This document shows, one piece after another, positions 1 to 8,543 of a DNA stretch of 38,005 nt. The stretch is from Clostridia bacterium (GTDB lineage: Bacteria; Bacillota; Clostridia; Lachnospirales; Lachnospiraceae). Each line of letters opens with the position of its first letter. Position 1 is the first letter of the stretch. The stretch spans positions 1 to 38,005 of the forward strand of contig CAJTFE010000042.1 in assembly GCA_910575725.1 (NCBI GenBank), in the 5' to 3' direction. Below the pieces are notes generated by a model. It worked only from the letters and a program-made list of their open reading frames with translations. It had not been told where the DNA came from and did no database searches. The position numbers and the translations under genes are program-made.

Positions 1-89
1 CCCTTAAAGACGATAAGGTAGATAGGGCAGAGGTGGAAGTGCAGCAATGCATGGAGCTGACTGCTACTAATCGGTCGAGGGCTTGACCA
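1..89 (+). rRNA. 23S ribosomal RNA, 3' end (partial)
   Basis: The window opens inside the 3' terminal domain of 23S rRNA. The conserved bacterial run CTACTAATCGGTCGAGGGC is present at about 64-82, followed by the GCTTGACC end that pairs with the 5' end of the molecule. The mature 3' end is placed near base 89. The rest of the gene lies upstream of the window. The family assignment is firm; the exact end is approximate. Confidence 0.95.
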
Positions 90-193
90 GAGCGTCATAG
101 GAGAGAGAAGAACAGAAAAGACTAAGAGAAAACCAAGATGTGTAAGAGATAAATCAGTATATAGTTTTGAAGGCATATGTGATATGTTTATAG

Positions 194-229
194 AAACAGT
201 CTTTCTATTGATGAGAGGCTGTTTTTTTG
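194..229 (+). terminator. Rho-independent terminator of the rRNA operon
   Basis: A 12-bp stem (194-205 pairing with 213-224, with two G-T wobbles) has a 7-base loop and runs into seven T. It lies about 100 bases after the 23S end. No 5S rRNA sequence is recognisable between the 23S end and this terminator, so the rRNA transcript appears to end here. Confidence 0.85.
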
Positions 230-301
230 CTGCGGATATCCTGTGAAGCAGACGTGCCGGTGGTCTGCTGTTCCCCACCGCCACAACAACTTTTATGATT
301 T

Positions 302-1336
302 TTATAGTTTAGCAGTAAAAAATCGATATTGTATCAAACGGCGGTAAATCTCATGAGCCTTTGTAAAAGAAAAGGTAAAGGCAGGGCAGTTGGGAGCGTT
401 CGGAAAATCCTGTGCTTCTAAAGCAATTGCACAGCCTGGAGAAGAAAGAAAGCCACCTGCAAGAGGCAGAACGTTCGGAATATAGCCGCCGGAATAGAGG
501 ACGATACAAGGAGCATTGGTAGTAAGCTCCATGCATCGTCCGCTTTTTTTGTGGGAAAGCAGGGCTTTGGGGGAGGAGAGGGCAAAGGCGTTGTTATAGC
601 CGTTGGCATTCAGAAGCTGGGGATGTTTTGGGTAAGCTTCCATATGGGCAGCCAAAGTATGGGGCGTGGAAAAATCAAAAGGAGTATTGCTTATCCTTTC
701 AAAACCTATGGGAAGGTGTTCTTTATTATTGGCCACATATTGCTCTGCATCCATATAGAGCTCCTGATTAAGACCGCTTACAGTAAAATCGCCGGAAAGG
801 TTAAAGTAGCTGTGATTGGACAGGTTAAAATATGTATCTCTGTCAGATACAGCTTCATAGACAAGGGTCAGGCAATTCTCCTTATTCAGGGAATAAGAGG
901 CGGTAAAATGGCGGTTTCCCGGAAATCCGTCAGTGCCGTCTGCAAGAAATGTACGGAGAATAAGCACCGATTCTCCAGTATCCAGATTTTGTGTCTGGGA
1001 CTGCAGCTCCCAGTTTAAGAAAGAAAGACTGTGTTTTCCCCCGTGCAGATGATTGTTCCCGTCATTCCGGGTTAATTGAAACACAGAGCCGCAGAGAGGC
1101 AGCCTTCCTCCGGATATGCGGCCGGCGACAGGACCCAGTACAGCTCCTGCATAGAGAGAATTTCCCAAATACAGTTTTTCATCTTCAAAAGCCAGAACTA
1201 CATTTTCTTTTTTTCCATATAGGTTTGGAACGGCAATACGGCTGATTGCAGCTCCTGCTGACATAATAGTAACTTCCATGCCATTATCATTATTCAGAGA
1301 GAAGGATGTAGGAGAAATTGCATTTTTTCCACTCAT
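302..1336 (-). CDS. Aldose 1-epimerase (galactose mutarotase family)
   Basis: Catalyses alpha/beta anomer interconversion of free aldoses in the cytoplasm. The 344-residue length matches the GalM family. Visible family signatures are N-N-H-L-H-G-G (substrate-binding His), N-H-S-Y-F-N-L-S (catalytic His) and, near the C-terminus, A-L-E-A-Q-D-F-P with the catalytic Glu. The ATG at 1334-1336 is preceded on the minus strand by AGGAAAGGAATC. A sigma-A-like promoter (TTGTCA, 16 bp, TATAAT) sits just upstream. The gene diverges from the AraC regulator at 1523, so it may belong to the same sugar-handling locus. The preferred sugar cannot be read from the sequence. Confidence 0.9.
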   Translation of the reverse strand: MSGKNAISPTSFSLNNDNGMEVTIMSAGAAISRIAVPNLYGKKENVVLAFEDEKLYLGNSLYAGAVLGPVAGRISGGRLPLCGSVFQLTRNDGNNHLHGGKHSLSFLNWELQSQTQNLDTGESVLILRTFLADGTDGFPGNRHFTASYSLNKENCLTLVYEAVSDRDTYFNLSNHSYFNLSGDFTVSGLNQELYMDAEQYVANNKEHLPIGFERISNTPFDFSTPHTLAAHMEAYPKHPQLLNANGYNNAFALSSPKALLSHKKSGRCMELTTNAPCIVLYSGGYIPNVLPLAGGFLSSPGCAIALEAQDFPNAPNCPAFTFSFTKAHEIYRRLIQYRFFTAKL

Positions 1337-1396
1337 ACCAGATTCCTTTCCTTAATCCGCACACGCTCTTTGTGCATAGAGGTATTTTATCTATTT

Positions 1397-1424
1397 ATTA
1401 TATCAGAGTACCGTTCCCTGACAA
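1397..1424 (-). promoter_or_regulatory. Predicted sigma-A promoter of the aldose epimerase gene
   Basis: On the minus strand, TTGTCA (plus 1419-1424) and TATAAT (plus 1397-1402) are separated by 16 bp, about 60 bp before the gene start. In the same divergent intergenic region, a direct repeat TCCGAAA occurs at 1445-1451 and 1456-1462. Its period is 11 bp, one helical turn, which makes it a possible regulator site between the two divergent genes. Confidence 0.6.
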
Positions 1425-1522
1425 GAGGAAATATGTTAGAATTGTCCGAAACAGTTCCGAAAAATACACAAAAATAAAATCAATATGCCATTAAATGCAA
1501 GAAAAGGGAAAGGGGAATTGTT

Positions 1523-2431
1523 ATGATAAACAAAAAGGAGCAGGGGATGGAACGGCTTGAACAAAAAATTGCACAGATGCTGACTGAGAATACCTTAAAA
1601 CTGGATATCCGGAATGCCGGAATTTTTCGATTCTCGTCCAGTTACCGCTTTGAAAAGCACAATCACAGGGAAATAGAGATTGTATATATAAAATCAGGCC
1701 ATTGCATGATGGGTGTTTGTGAAAAGTTTGTACCCCTTCAAGAGGGAGATTGTATCGTTCTGTACCCGGGAGTTTCCCACTGGTTTTTTGTAGACAGGAA
1801 AGAAAGCTGTAAGATCGCTCAGCTGGAATTTTGTGTAAGTGTTCCGGAGACAGTGGAACAGGAATTTTCTTTTTTTCAGTTCCGACAATTTCACAAATTT
1901 TCCAACTGCGAGCTGATAAGAGAGCTGATAGAAGCAATTTCCAGACATTACCGGTCTACCCGAAAGAATCCCTACGGAGCTTTGCAGATGAAACTGCTCT
2001 ATCTACAGCTTTTTATAGAGCTGTCCCTTAAGGTGGAGGAAAACAAAAGGGCGGTAAAGCACAGTAAGATTATTGACATTATTAATTATATTAATGAAAA
2101 CTATGCTTACGACATTCAGGTGGAGGAGCTTGCCGGGCAGTTTGGCATTAGTTCCAGGTACATCCGGAAATGCTTTCAGAAGGAGACAGGAATCAGCTGC
2201 AGTCAATATCTGACTTCGGTAAGAATCGAAAAAGCAAAGGAAATGCTCTGGCAGTCGCCGAAAACAGTGACAGAGATTGCGACTCTTACCGGTTTTAACA
2301 GCTCTCAGTATTTTTCACGGGTATTTCAGCAGTATACCGGCCATACACCTTTGGAATACCGGAATATATGGAAAGGGAAACGGGCGGAAGAGCGCTACAC
2401 GATAGAATTAGAGAAGGAGAATGGGATATGA
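1523..2431 (+). CDS. AraC-family transcriptional regulator
   Basis: A 302-residue regulator. The N-terminal half is a cupin-like sensor (F-E-K-H-N-H-R-E-I-E-I-V-Y-I-K-S-G-H, then the E-G-D-C-I-V-L-Y-P-G turn). The C-terminal ~100 residues hold the two helix-turn-helix motifs of AraC proteins (E-E-L-A-G-Q-F-G-I-S-S-R-Y-I-R-K-C-F and T-E-I-A-T-L-T-G-F-N-S-S-Q-Y-F-S-R-V-F). The start at 1523 has GGGG seven bases upstream. An ATG at 1547 has a better AAGGAG and could be the true start. Its stop overlaps the next gene's start (ATGA, 2428-2431), so the two are translationally coupled. It probably controls the adjacent methyltransferase and ABC importer; whether it activates or represses is unknown. 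Confidence 0.9.
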   Translation: MINKKEQGMERLEQKIAQMLTENTLKLDIRNAGIFRFSSSYRFEKHNHREIEIVYIKSGHCMMGVCEKFVPLQEGDCIVLYPGVSHWFFVDRKESCKIAQLEFCVSVPETVEQEFSFFQFRQFHKFSNCELIRELIEAISRHYRSTRKNPYGALQMKLLYLQLFIELSLKVEENKRAVKHSKIIDIINYINENYAYDIQVEELAGQFGISSRYIRKCFQKETGISCSQYLTSVRIEKAKEMLWQSPKTVTEIATLTGFNSSQYFSRVFQQYTGHTPLEYRNIWKGKRAEERYTIELEKENGI

Positions 2432-3492
2432 CAAACAGAGAAAATTTTTTATCCATGCTGCGCCGTCAGGGATATGAACGTGTTCCGGTGGAATTCGTAT
2501 TAAGCCCCCATCAGCAGAAGGTTTGCCGGGAAGAGCTGGGGGCAGCGGACTACGAAGCCTATTTCGGAATGCCCTGGCGCCGGGTAGAGGATCTGCGTCT
2601 TCTTGATCAGGATGTGGAGAAATTCAGGAAATATTACGAGAGGCCGCTGGCAGATGGAGCAGATATAGACCATTGGGGTGTGGGACACGAGAAGTCTCCC
2701 AACAGCATGCACATGACCTATATGCGCCATCCCCTGGAAAATACGGAGAGCCTGGAAGAAATGAAGGAGTATCCCTATCCGGACTATGCGTCTGCAGACG
2801 GCTCCCATCAGCCGGAGCAGGTGAAAAAGATCAAGGAGCAGGATTTGATTGCTCTGGGCGACATGCAGATGACCATCTGGGAGTGTGCCTGGTACATGCG
2901 GAGCATGGAAGAATTATTCTGCGATATGATGTCTGAAGACGAGATGGCAGAATTTCTTTTTGATAAGGTTACGGAACTGTCCATGATCCGCGCCCTTTCC
3001 TATGCACGGGCCGGGGTGGATGTACTGTTTTTGGGGGATGATATCGGAATGCAGCACACCATTATGATGAGCGAGCAGCTTTATTGTACCTGGATTAAGC
3101 CGAGGCTTAAGAAGATAATTGCTGAGGTAAAAAAAGTGAATCCGGATATTCTGATCTTCTATCATTCCTGCGGATTCATTGAGCCTCTGATCCCTCATTT
3201 AATCGAGGCGGGGATTGATGTCTTAAATCCCATACAGAGCGAATGTATGGAATTTGAGGAGATTCATAGAAGGTATGGAGAGCGGATCTCTTTCCACGGA
3301 ACCATAGGCACCCAGACGGTTATGCCAAAGGGAACGCCTGAGGAGGTGAAGGAAGCCGTATGGAGGAATCTGGATATTGCAGGGGAAAAGGGAGGCTTGT
3401 TTGCTGCACCTACTCACATGATAGAGCCGGAGGTACCATTGGAAAACATTCTGGCCTACGTGGAGGCCTGCCGTACATATAGAAGCAGGTAA
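2428..3492 (+). CDS. UroD/MtaA-superfamily methyltransferase-like protein 1
   Basis: A 354-residue member of the uroporphyrinogen decarboxylase superfamily, in the branch that includes corrinoid methyltransferases (MtaA, MtbA, CmuA) rather than haem-pathway HemE. The diagnostic H-x-C is H246-S-C248 (Y-H-S-C-G). The position that is the third Cys zinc ligand in MtaA/MtbA is His330 here (P-T-H-M-I-E-P-E-V-P). The start at 2428 overlaps the AraC stop by four bases. The AraC gene and the following ABC importer frame it, which suggests its substrate is what the importer brings in. Expected role by family: transfer of a methyl group between a small molecule and a corrinoid protein. The reaction itself is inferred. 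Confidence 0.8.
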   Translation: MTNRENFLSMLRRQGYERVPVEFVLSPHQQKVCREELGAADYEAYFGMPWRRVEDLRLLDQDVEKFRKYYERPLADGADIDHWGVGHEKSPNSMHMTYMRHPLENTESLEEMKEYPYPDYASADGSHQPEQVKKIKEQDLIALGDMQMTIWECAWYMRSMEELFCDMMSEDEMAEFLFDKVTELSMIRALSYARAGVDVLFLGDDIGMQHTIMMSEQLYCTWIKPRLKKIIAEVKKVNPDILIFYHSCGFIEPLIPHLIEAGIDVLNPIQSECMEFEEIHRRYGERISFHGTIGTQTVMPKGTPEEVKEAVWRNLDIAGEKGGLFAAPTHMIEPEVPLENILAYVEACRTYRSR

Positions 3493-3547
3493 GAAGACAA
3501 TGGGTTACGGCGTATACCATGGATGTGGACAGTAAAAAATATGGGAT

Positions 3548-3627
3548 CAATTTTTTTAAACAGGATAGCAAAAAAAGCTAATGAATATAGGAAAGATATT
3601 AGATAAGATATAACAAGAAAAATAAAT
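3548..3627 (+). promoter_or_regulatory. Promoter block of ABC importer 1, shared with the DUF5107 gene
   Basis: This 80-bp segment aligns without gaps to 8410-8489 at about 62 of 80 positions. The best-conserved core is AGCAAAAAAA, then CTAATGAAT, then AGGAAA. It ends in a shared AACAAGAAA-ATAAAT tract. The aligned -10 is TAAGAT at 3604-3609, and there is no good -35, as expected for an activator-dependent promoter. An inverted repeat (3631-3637 with 3645-3651) follows in the leader. The likely activator is one of the neighbouring AraC proteins. Confidence 0.7.
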
Positions 3628-3673
3628 GTTACTGTTTCCAAAACGAACAGTGACCAATAGAAGGGAGAAGGGT

Positions 3674-5170
3674 ATGGAAAGCGTTTTGGAATTTAAGCAC
3701 ATTTCCAAGTTTTTTCCGGGTGTAAAGGCATTGGACGACATCTGCTTTAAGGCTTACGGCGGAGAAGTTCTTGCTTTCTTAGGGGAGAACGGAGCGGGAA
3801 AGTCCACGCTTTTAAAGGTGCTGAATGGGGATTACAAGCCGGATGTGGGCGAATATCTTCTGGACGGGGAACAGAAAGCTTTTCGCTCGCCGCAGGAGGC
3901 GATTGAAGCGGGAATCAGCGTGATTTATCAGGAACGCCAGATCCTTCTGGAGCTGAGTGTGGCGGAAAATATTTATCTTGGGCGGATGCCCTCCAATAAG
4001 TTTGGGGTGATTAACACAGCCAGGGCCAATCAGATGGCTCAGCAGATTATTGATGACTTTGGGCTTCCCATAGCGCCTTCCGCCAAGGTAAAGGATCTGA
4101 GCATTGCCTATCAGCAGATGGTCGAGATTATGAAAGCATACAGCCGTGACAATCTGAAAGTTATCTGCTTTGATGAGCCTACGGCCAGTTTAAGCGACGC
4201 AGAGATCGACAGTCTTTTTGCCGTAATCGAAAAGCTGAAAAAAATGGGAAAGATTATTATCTATGTGTCCCACCGTATGAGTGAGATTCAGCGGATTACG
4301 GACAAGGTGGCCATCTTCAAAGACGGATGCTATGTGGATACGGTGAACACCCATGAGGTTCCTGAAAAGGAAATGATCAAAATGATGGTCGGCCGGGATC
4401 TGGGAGATATTTATGAAAAGCTGGATAAGAATAAGGAGATTGGGGAGGTGCTTCTGGAGGTAAAAAATGTTTCCTCCGATTACGTGAAGCCGGTATCCTT
4501 CACATTACATAAGGGAGAGGTTCTTGGCTTCTCCGGGCTGGTAGGGGCCGGCCGGACGGAAGTGATGCGGGCTGTTATCGGAGCAGATCCCATGCGCAGC
4601 GGAGAGGTTTATCTGGAGGGAAAAAAGATTGTGAACCGTTCTCCCAAGGAGGCTATGGACAATGGAATTGTACTGGTTCCGGAAGATCGAAAGCTTCAGG
4701 GACTGATTTCCAACTTAAGTGTGGCCGGAAATATTAATATTTCTCTGATGGACAAAAACTCCAACCGGCTCGGGATCATCAGTTCAAAAAAGGAAGCGGA
4801 GGAAGCGGAGAGAGGAATCACAAATTTCCGTATCAAAACGCCCTCTCCTGATAAAAAAATTCTGGAGCTGTCCGGCGGAAATCAGCAGAAATGTATTGTG
4901 GCCCGGGGAACTGCCACATCTCCCAAGGTGCTTATTCTGGATGAGCCTACCAAGGGAATTGACGTGGGAGCAAAATCGGAATTTTATGAAATGATATGTG
5001 AATTTGCCAAACAGGGATTGGGTGTTATCTTGATCTCCTCGGAGCTTCCGGAGGTTATGGGACTGTCGGATCGAATCATCGTAATGAAATCTTTGCAGAT
5101 TTCCGGAGAAATCATGGCGGAGGATGCCACGGAGACCAAGCTGCTCAGCATGGGTATGATAGGAGAATAG
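3674..5170 (+). CDS. Ribose/galactose-type ABC transporter ATP-binding protein 1
   Basis: The 498-residue double ATPase of a carbohydrate-uptake-2 type importer (RbsA/MglA family), cytoplasmic and membrane-associated. The first Walker A is G-E-N-G-A-G-K-S-T at residues 37-45, with F-D-E-P-T-A-S-L as Walker B. The second half has the usual degenerate Walker A (G-L-V-G-A-G-R-T-E), an intact L-S-G-G-N-Q-Q-K signature and L-D-E-P-T-K-G-I-D. The ATG at 3674 follows AGAAGGGAGAAGGG; longer in-frame starts lack a ribosome site. Nine bases separate it from the permease, so they form an operon. Ligand class (sugar or sugar-like) is family knowledge; the specific ligand is unknown. Confidence 0.93.
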   Translation: MESVLEFKHISKFFPGVKALDDICFKAYGGEVLAFLGENGAGKSTLLKVLNGDYKPDVGEYLLDGEQKAFRSPQEAIEAGISVIYQERQILLELSVAENIYLGRMPSNKFGVINTARANQMAQQIIDDFGLPIAPSAKVKDLSIAYQQMVEIMKAYSRDNLKVICFDEPTASLSDAEIDSLFAVIEKLKKMGKIIIYVSHRMSEIQRITDKVAIFKDGCYVDTVNTHEVPEKEMIKMMVGRDLGDIYEKLDKNKEIGEVLLEVKNVSSDYVKPVSFTLHKGEVLGFSGLVGAGRTEVMRAVIGADPMRSGEVYLEGKKIVNRSPKEAMDNGIVLVPEDRKLQGLISNLSVAGNINISLMDKNSNRLGIISSKKEAEEAERGITNFRIKTPSPDKKILELSGGNQQKCIVARGTATSPKVLILDEPTKGIDVGAKSEFYEMICEFAKQGLGVILISSELPEVMGLSDRIIVMKSLQISGEIMAEDATETKLLSMGMIGE

Positions 5171-5179
5171 GAGAGGGAT

Positions 5180-6184
5180 ATGGAAAATACAGAAAAGAAA
5201 AATGGATTTAAAAAGCTGATATCCATGATTGGCGGGGATAAACTGGTATTGATTGGAGCGATTATTATTGTATTCGTTCTCTTTACTTCCCTGAATAAGA
5301 ACTTTTTAACCTTTCAGAATATGATAAACCTGCTTGTGGCAGCCTCCTTAGTAGGTGTTGTGGCCGTTGGTCATACGTACCTGATTATCGCAGGCCAGAA
5401 TGATCTATCCCCGGGCTCCGTGGCCGCTTTTTCCGGCGTGCTGGCAGCGCTTCTTCTGGGAAAGGGACTTCCGATTATCTTAGCCGTTCTGATTACCCTG
5501 GTATTCGGCGTGCTCTTCGGTCTGTTCAATGCCTGGATGGTAAACGGCATTAAGCTGGAAGCTTTTATTGCAACACTGGTAACCCAGACCATTGTCCGGG
5601 GATTTGCCTACATCATCTGTGACGGCAAGCCCATTGCCATCAGCAATATGACGTTCATTAAGATAGGCAACTACCGCTTCTTAAAGCTTCCGCTAGCCGT
5701 GTGGCTGATGCTGATTTCTTTCGCCGTATTTGGCTTTATACTTGCAAAGACCCGGTTTGGCCGCAGCGTCTATGCAATCGGAGGAAGTGCGGAAGCCGCA
5801 AGGCTTGCCGGCTTGAATCCCAAGCGCATTGTAACACTCTGTTTTATCCTCATTGGTGTGCTCACCTCTATGGGAGGAATGATTTTTGCGGCACGTATGA
5901 ATGCGGGACAGCCGGCAGCCAATGTAAATCTGGAATTTGACGCCATTACGGCAGTTATCCTCGGAGGCGTATCCTTTGCCGGAGGCGTGGGCGGAATGTT
6001 CGGAACAGTTCTCGGCGTATTTTTGATTCAGGCCTTTAATACCGGCTTGATTATGGTAAATGTACCTACCTTCTGGCAGAACGTGGCCAAAGGAGCATTG
6101 CTTCTGTTTGCCCTTTCCTTTGACTATATCCGGAAGGAGCGGCGTGAAAAGGAACTGATTGCGGCAAGCAAGAAGAACGCATAA
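5180..6184 (+). CDS. Ribose-type ABC transporter permease 1
   Basis: A 334-residue polytopic membrane protein of the RbsC family with about eight to ten hydrophobic segments. Family features include the N-terminal F-L-T-F-Q-N-M-I-N-L-L, the central R-F-G-R-S-V-Y-A-I-G-G-S-A-E-A-A-R-L-A-G (cytoplasmic coupling loop), and the glycine-rich G-G-V-S-F-A-G-G-V-G-G. The ATG at 5180 follows GAGAGGG. With a single permease gene the membrane channel is expected to be a homodimer, unlike importer 2 downstream, which has two different permeases. Confidence 0.92.
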   Translation: MENTEKKNGFKKLISMIGGDKLVLIGAIIIVFVLFTSLNKNFLTFQNMINLLVAASLVGVVAVGHTYLIIAGQNDLSPGSVAAFSGVLAALLLGKGLPIILAVLITLVFGVLFGLFNAWMVNGIKLEAFIATLVTQTIVRGFAYIICDGKPIAISNMTFIKIGNYRFLKLPLAVWLMLISFAVFGFILAKTRFGRSVYAIGGSAEAARLAGLNPKRIVTLCFILIGVLTSMGGMIFAARMNAGQPAANVNLEFDAITAVILGGVSFAGGVGGMFGTVLGVFLIQAFNTGLIMVNVPTFWQNVAKGALLLFALSFDYIRKERREKELIAASKKNA

Positions 6185-6266
6185 TGAACCCGGTAAGGAA
6201 ACATGGCACGAAACCCGTGTTTTGTATAGATACACAAAAAGTGTGAGAAAAAGGAGGAAATGTAAC

Positions 6267-7361
6267 ATGATGAAAAAGGTATTGGCAACGCTGCTGGCAC
6301 TGACTCTTACGGCTGGAATGCTGGCAGGATGCGGATCTCAGGAAACACCGGCACCTGCAGAGGCACCGGCGGAAGAACCGAATGAGGCAGAAGCACCTGT
6401 AGAGGCGGAGGAACCTGCGGAGGCTCCTGCAGAAACTCCGGCAGCAGACGGAAAACTCTTAGTGTATGGTATTTATAAGGCTGGCGATCAGACCTGGTTT
6501 ATCGATGAGGGTGCGGCGGCACAGGCAGCCGTGGAGGCAGCAGGCGGAGAATTCATCTATGTAGATGCGAAGATGAACCCAGAAGAGTACTTAAAGGCTA
6601 TCGACAATGCTATCGCCAACAATGCTTCCGGTATTGTAACTTGTACACCGGACCAGACCATGTCTCAGGCTGTTATTACAAAGTGTGAGGAGGCAGGGAT
6701 TCCCATTGTGGCAGCGGATGATGCCCTTCAGAACGATGCGGGCGAAAAGCTTGCTCCCTGGGTTGGAATCAATGCTTATGTGATCGGTGAGGCAAACGGT
6801 ACATGGCTTGCAGATTATGTAAAAGAAAATAGTCTTGCAGACAAGGAAGATGTAGGACTTCTTCTTATGACCATGGATACCGTATCCAGCTGTGTACCCC
6901 GTGCAGAGGGTGAATATGATAAGTTTACCGAGCTGGTGCCTGAGTTTGATACGGCAAGAATCTTCAAGGCAGACTATGACGGAACAACCGATAAGGGAAA
7001 TACTGCGGCCGCAGCCGTTATTACGGCCCACCCGGAGATTAAGACCTGGCTGGTAACCGGTGCCAACGAAGAGGGATGCATCGGTGCATGCCGTGCCCTT
7101 GAAAGTTCCGGACTTGACAAGGATGCATGTGTGGTAGGACTTGGCGCTTATATGGCAAAGGATGAGTGGAATAACAAGGGTGCGGAGGGAACCTGCATGA
7201 AGGCTTCTGCTTACTTCCCGGCAAAGGCCGTGGGCGAGGGATCCGTAGAAGTGCTCCTTGGCTTAATTAATGGCGAGGATGTTCCCTTGGAGACGGCTGT
7301 AGATGCAGTTGTTGTTACTCCTGAGGATTATAAGGAAGTCATGGGGAAAGACGCTGAATAA
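6267..7361 (+). CDS. Sugar-type ABC transporter substrate-binding lipoprotein 1
   Basis: A 364-residue periplasmic-binding-protein-like lipoprotein anchored on the outer face of the membrane. It begins M-M-K-K, has a hydrophobic signal, and a lipobox L-A-G-C around residues 20-23. A low-complexity Ala/Pro/Glu linker of about 40 residues follows, then a type-1 sugar-binding fold (E-Y-L-K-A-I-D-N-A-I-A-N-N-A-S-G-I-V). AAGGAGG lies eight bases before the ATG at 6267. It is the last gene of importer 1, followed by a strong terminator at 7401. The fold is usual for ribose, galactose or xylose binders; the ligand here is not determined. Confidence 0.92.
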   Translation: MMKKVLATLLALTLTAGMLAGCGSQETPAPAEAPAEEPNEAEAPVEAEEPAEAPAETPAADGKLLVYGIYKAGDQTWFIDEGAAAQAAVEAAGGEFIYVDAKMNPEEYLKAIDNAIANNASGIVTCTPDQTMSQAVITKCEEAGIPIVAADDALQNDAGEKLAPWVGINAYVIGEANGTWLADYVKENSLADKEDVGLLLMTMDTVSSCVPRAEGEYDKFTELVPEFDTARIFKADYDGTTDKGNTAAAAVITAHPEIKTWLVTGANEEGCIGACRALESSGLDKDACVVGLGAYMAKDEWNNKGAEGTCMKASAYFPAKAVGEGSVEVLLGLINGEDVPLETAVDAVVVTPEDYKEVMGKDAE

Positions 7362-7400
7362 GCAGAAATCCATATAAAGAGAGAATGAAAAAGTCAAAGA

Positions 7401-7443
7401 AAAAGCCTGGAGCTGTCTTTCTGATATGCTCCGGGCTTTTCTT
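7401..7443. terminator. Bidirectional terminator between importer 1 and the AraC gene
   Basis: AAAAGCC-t-GGAGC (7401-7413) pairs with GCTCC-g-GGCTTTT (7428-7440) around a 14-base loop. A T-rich end follows on the plus strand and an A-run provides the T-tract for the opposite strand. It ends the importer operon and, in reverse, the convergent AraC gene. Confidence 0.85.
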
Positions 7444-8291
7444 TAATCCAGGATACTCTGGCGGTACTGGGACGGGGTGGCAGCCTCCCATTTTTTAAAA
7501 GTGGTGCAGAAGCTTGTTTCGCTGTGAAAGCCGGTGCTGAACGCAATATCTTTGATGGAGGTTTCGGAGAACTGCAGCAGGTACTTGGCGGCTGACAGGC
7601 GGGTTTTGATTAAGTACTGATGAGGCGTCATGCCCGTTTCCTTGTTAAAAGTTCTTGTGAAATGGAACTGGCTCATATTTGCGGAAGCGGCTAGCTTTTC
7701 CAGAGAGAGATCTTCCCGGAAATGTTCGTTGATATAAGAGACTGCGTCCGCCATGGTAGTGCTGTAAACCTTCGTTTTTTTATTTTCATCCGGGGAAAAT
7801 AAAAAATTATTTAAAATTTTTGTGAGATAACCGGAAAGCTTTCCTTCCAGAATGGTGGAAGAGGTCCGGAAGATGTCATAGATCTTCTGCAGCTCATATT
7901 TTATGGACTGGGGATCCTCCGGGGTAAATACATTTCCATTGGCAGAGACAATTTCTTCATAGTAATCCCGTGCAAGCCGTCCGTCAAAATGTACCCACAG
8001 GGCGGCCCAGGGTTTTGGATGCCCATAGCTGTGGGGCTGGCAGCAGTCCAGAAGCACGAACTGTCCGGCCCTGGCGGAAAAGGATTTTCCAAAAGTATTG
8101 ATATCACAGGAACCGTAAGCAATATACATGATGAGAAAGCTGTCAAAGCGGTTCCGCTTAATCCGGTAATCTGCCTCATAGCGGAAATATCCCACGGAAA
8201 CCGGATAGAGATATAATTTGGAAGCTGTGAGGCTTGGGGTATATACATAATAATCGGATGTGGGGTCAATTCTTGCTTCCTGCGTGTACAT
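7443..8291 (-). CDS. AraC-family transcriptional regulator
   Basis: A 282-residue regulator with an N-terminal cupin-like sensor (I-A-Y-G-S-C-D-I-N-T-F, then F-V-L-L-D-C-C-Q-P-H-S-Y-G). The C-terminal AraC DNA-binding domain has two helix-turn-helix motifs (L-E-K-L-A-A-S-A-N-M-S-Q-F-H-F-T-R-T-F and K-D-I-A-F-S-T-G-F-H-S-E-T-S-F). The start at 8291 is chosen because GGAGG lies six bases before it; an upstream in-frame start has no ribosome site. A perfect sigma-A promoter (TTGACA, 17 bp, TATAAT) lies upstream. It sits between importer 1 and the DUF5107 gene, whose promoters share an 80-bp block, so it is a good candidate for the protein binding that block. Confidence 0.9.
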   Translation of the reverse strand: MYTQEARIDPTSDYYVYTPSLTASKLYLYPVSVGYFRYEADYRIKRNRFDSFLIMYIAYGSCDINTFGKSFSARAGQFVLLDCCQPHSYGHPKPWAALWVHFDGRLARDYYEEIVSANGNVFTPEDPQSIKYELQKIYDIFRTSSTILEGKLSGYLTKILNNFLFSPDENKKTKVYSTTMADAVSYINEHFREDLSLEKLAASANMSQFHFTRTFNKETGMTPHQYLIKTRLSAAKYLLQFSETSIKDIAFSTGFHSETSFCTTFKKWEAATPSQYRQSILD

Positions 8292-8362
8292 AGGATACCT
8301 CCAAAGGCCGTGAAAGCTGCTCAAGGCCCATTTTATATGGATGAAGTGCCGGTTACCCTTTG

Positions 8363-8391
8363 ATTATAAAAAAGGCGGAAAGGGTTGTCAA
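8363..8391 (-). promoter_or_regulatory. Consensus sigma-A promoter of the AraC gene
   Basis: On the minus strand, TTGACA (plus 8386-8391) and TATAAT (plus 8363-8368) are 17 bp apart, both at full consensus. This predicts strong, activator-independent expression of the regulator. It lies back to back with the activator-type promoter of the DUF5107 gene. Confidence 0.8.
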
Positions 8392-8409
8392 TTTGGAAAA
8401 ATGAATCGG

Positions 8410-8489
8410 CAATTTATTTAAATGGAAGAGCAAAAAAACCTAATGAATGGAGGAAAAATGTACGTTATAGTAGAACAAGAAAGATAAAT
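8410..8489 (+). promoter_or_regulatory. Promoter block of the DUF5107 gene, shared with ABC importer 1
   Basis: The second copy of the 80-bp block seen at 3548-3627. The aligned -10 is TATAGT at 8466-8471, and no -35 is evident. Sequence upstream of and through the usual -35 position is the best-conserved part (AGCAAAAAAA, CTAATGAAT, AGGAAA), which fits a bound activator touching the polymerase. Confidence 0.7.
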
Positions 8490-8543
8490 AAAAGTAAATC
8501 CTGAGCGTGTCAGGCGGGCAAAATAGAAAGAGAGGAAACAGCC

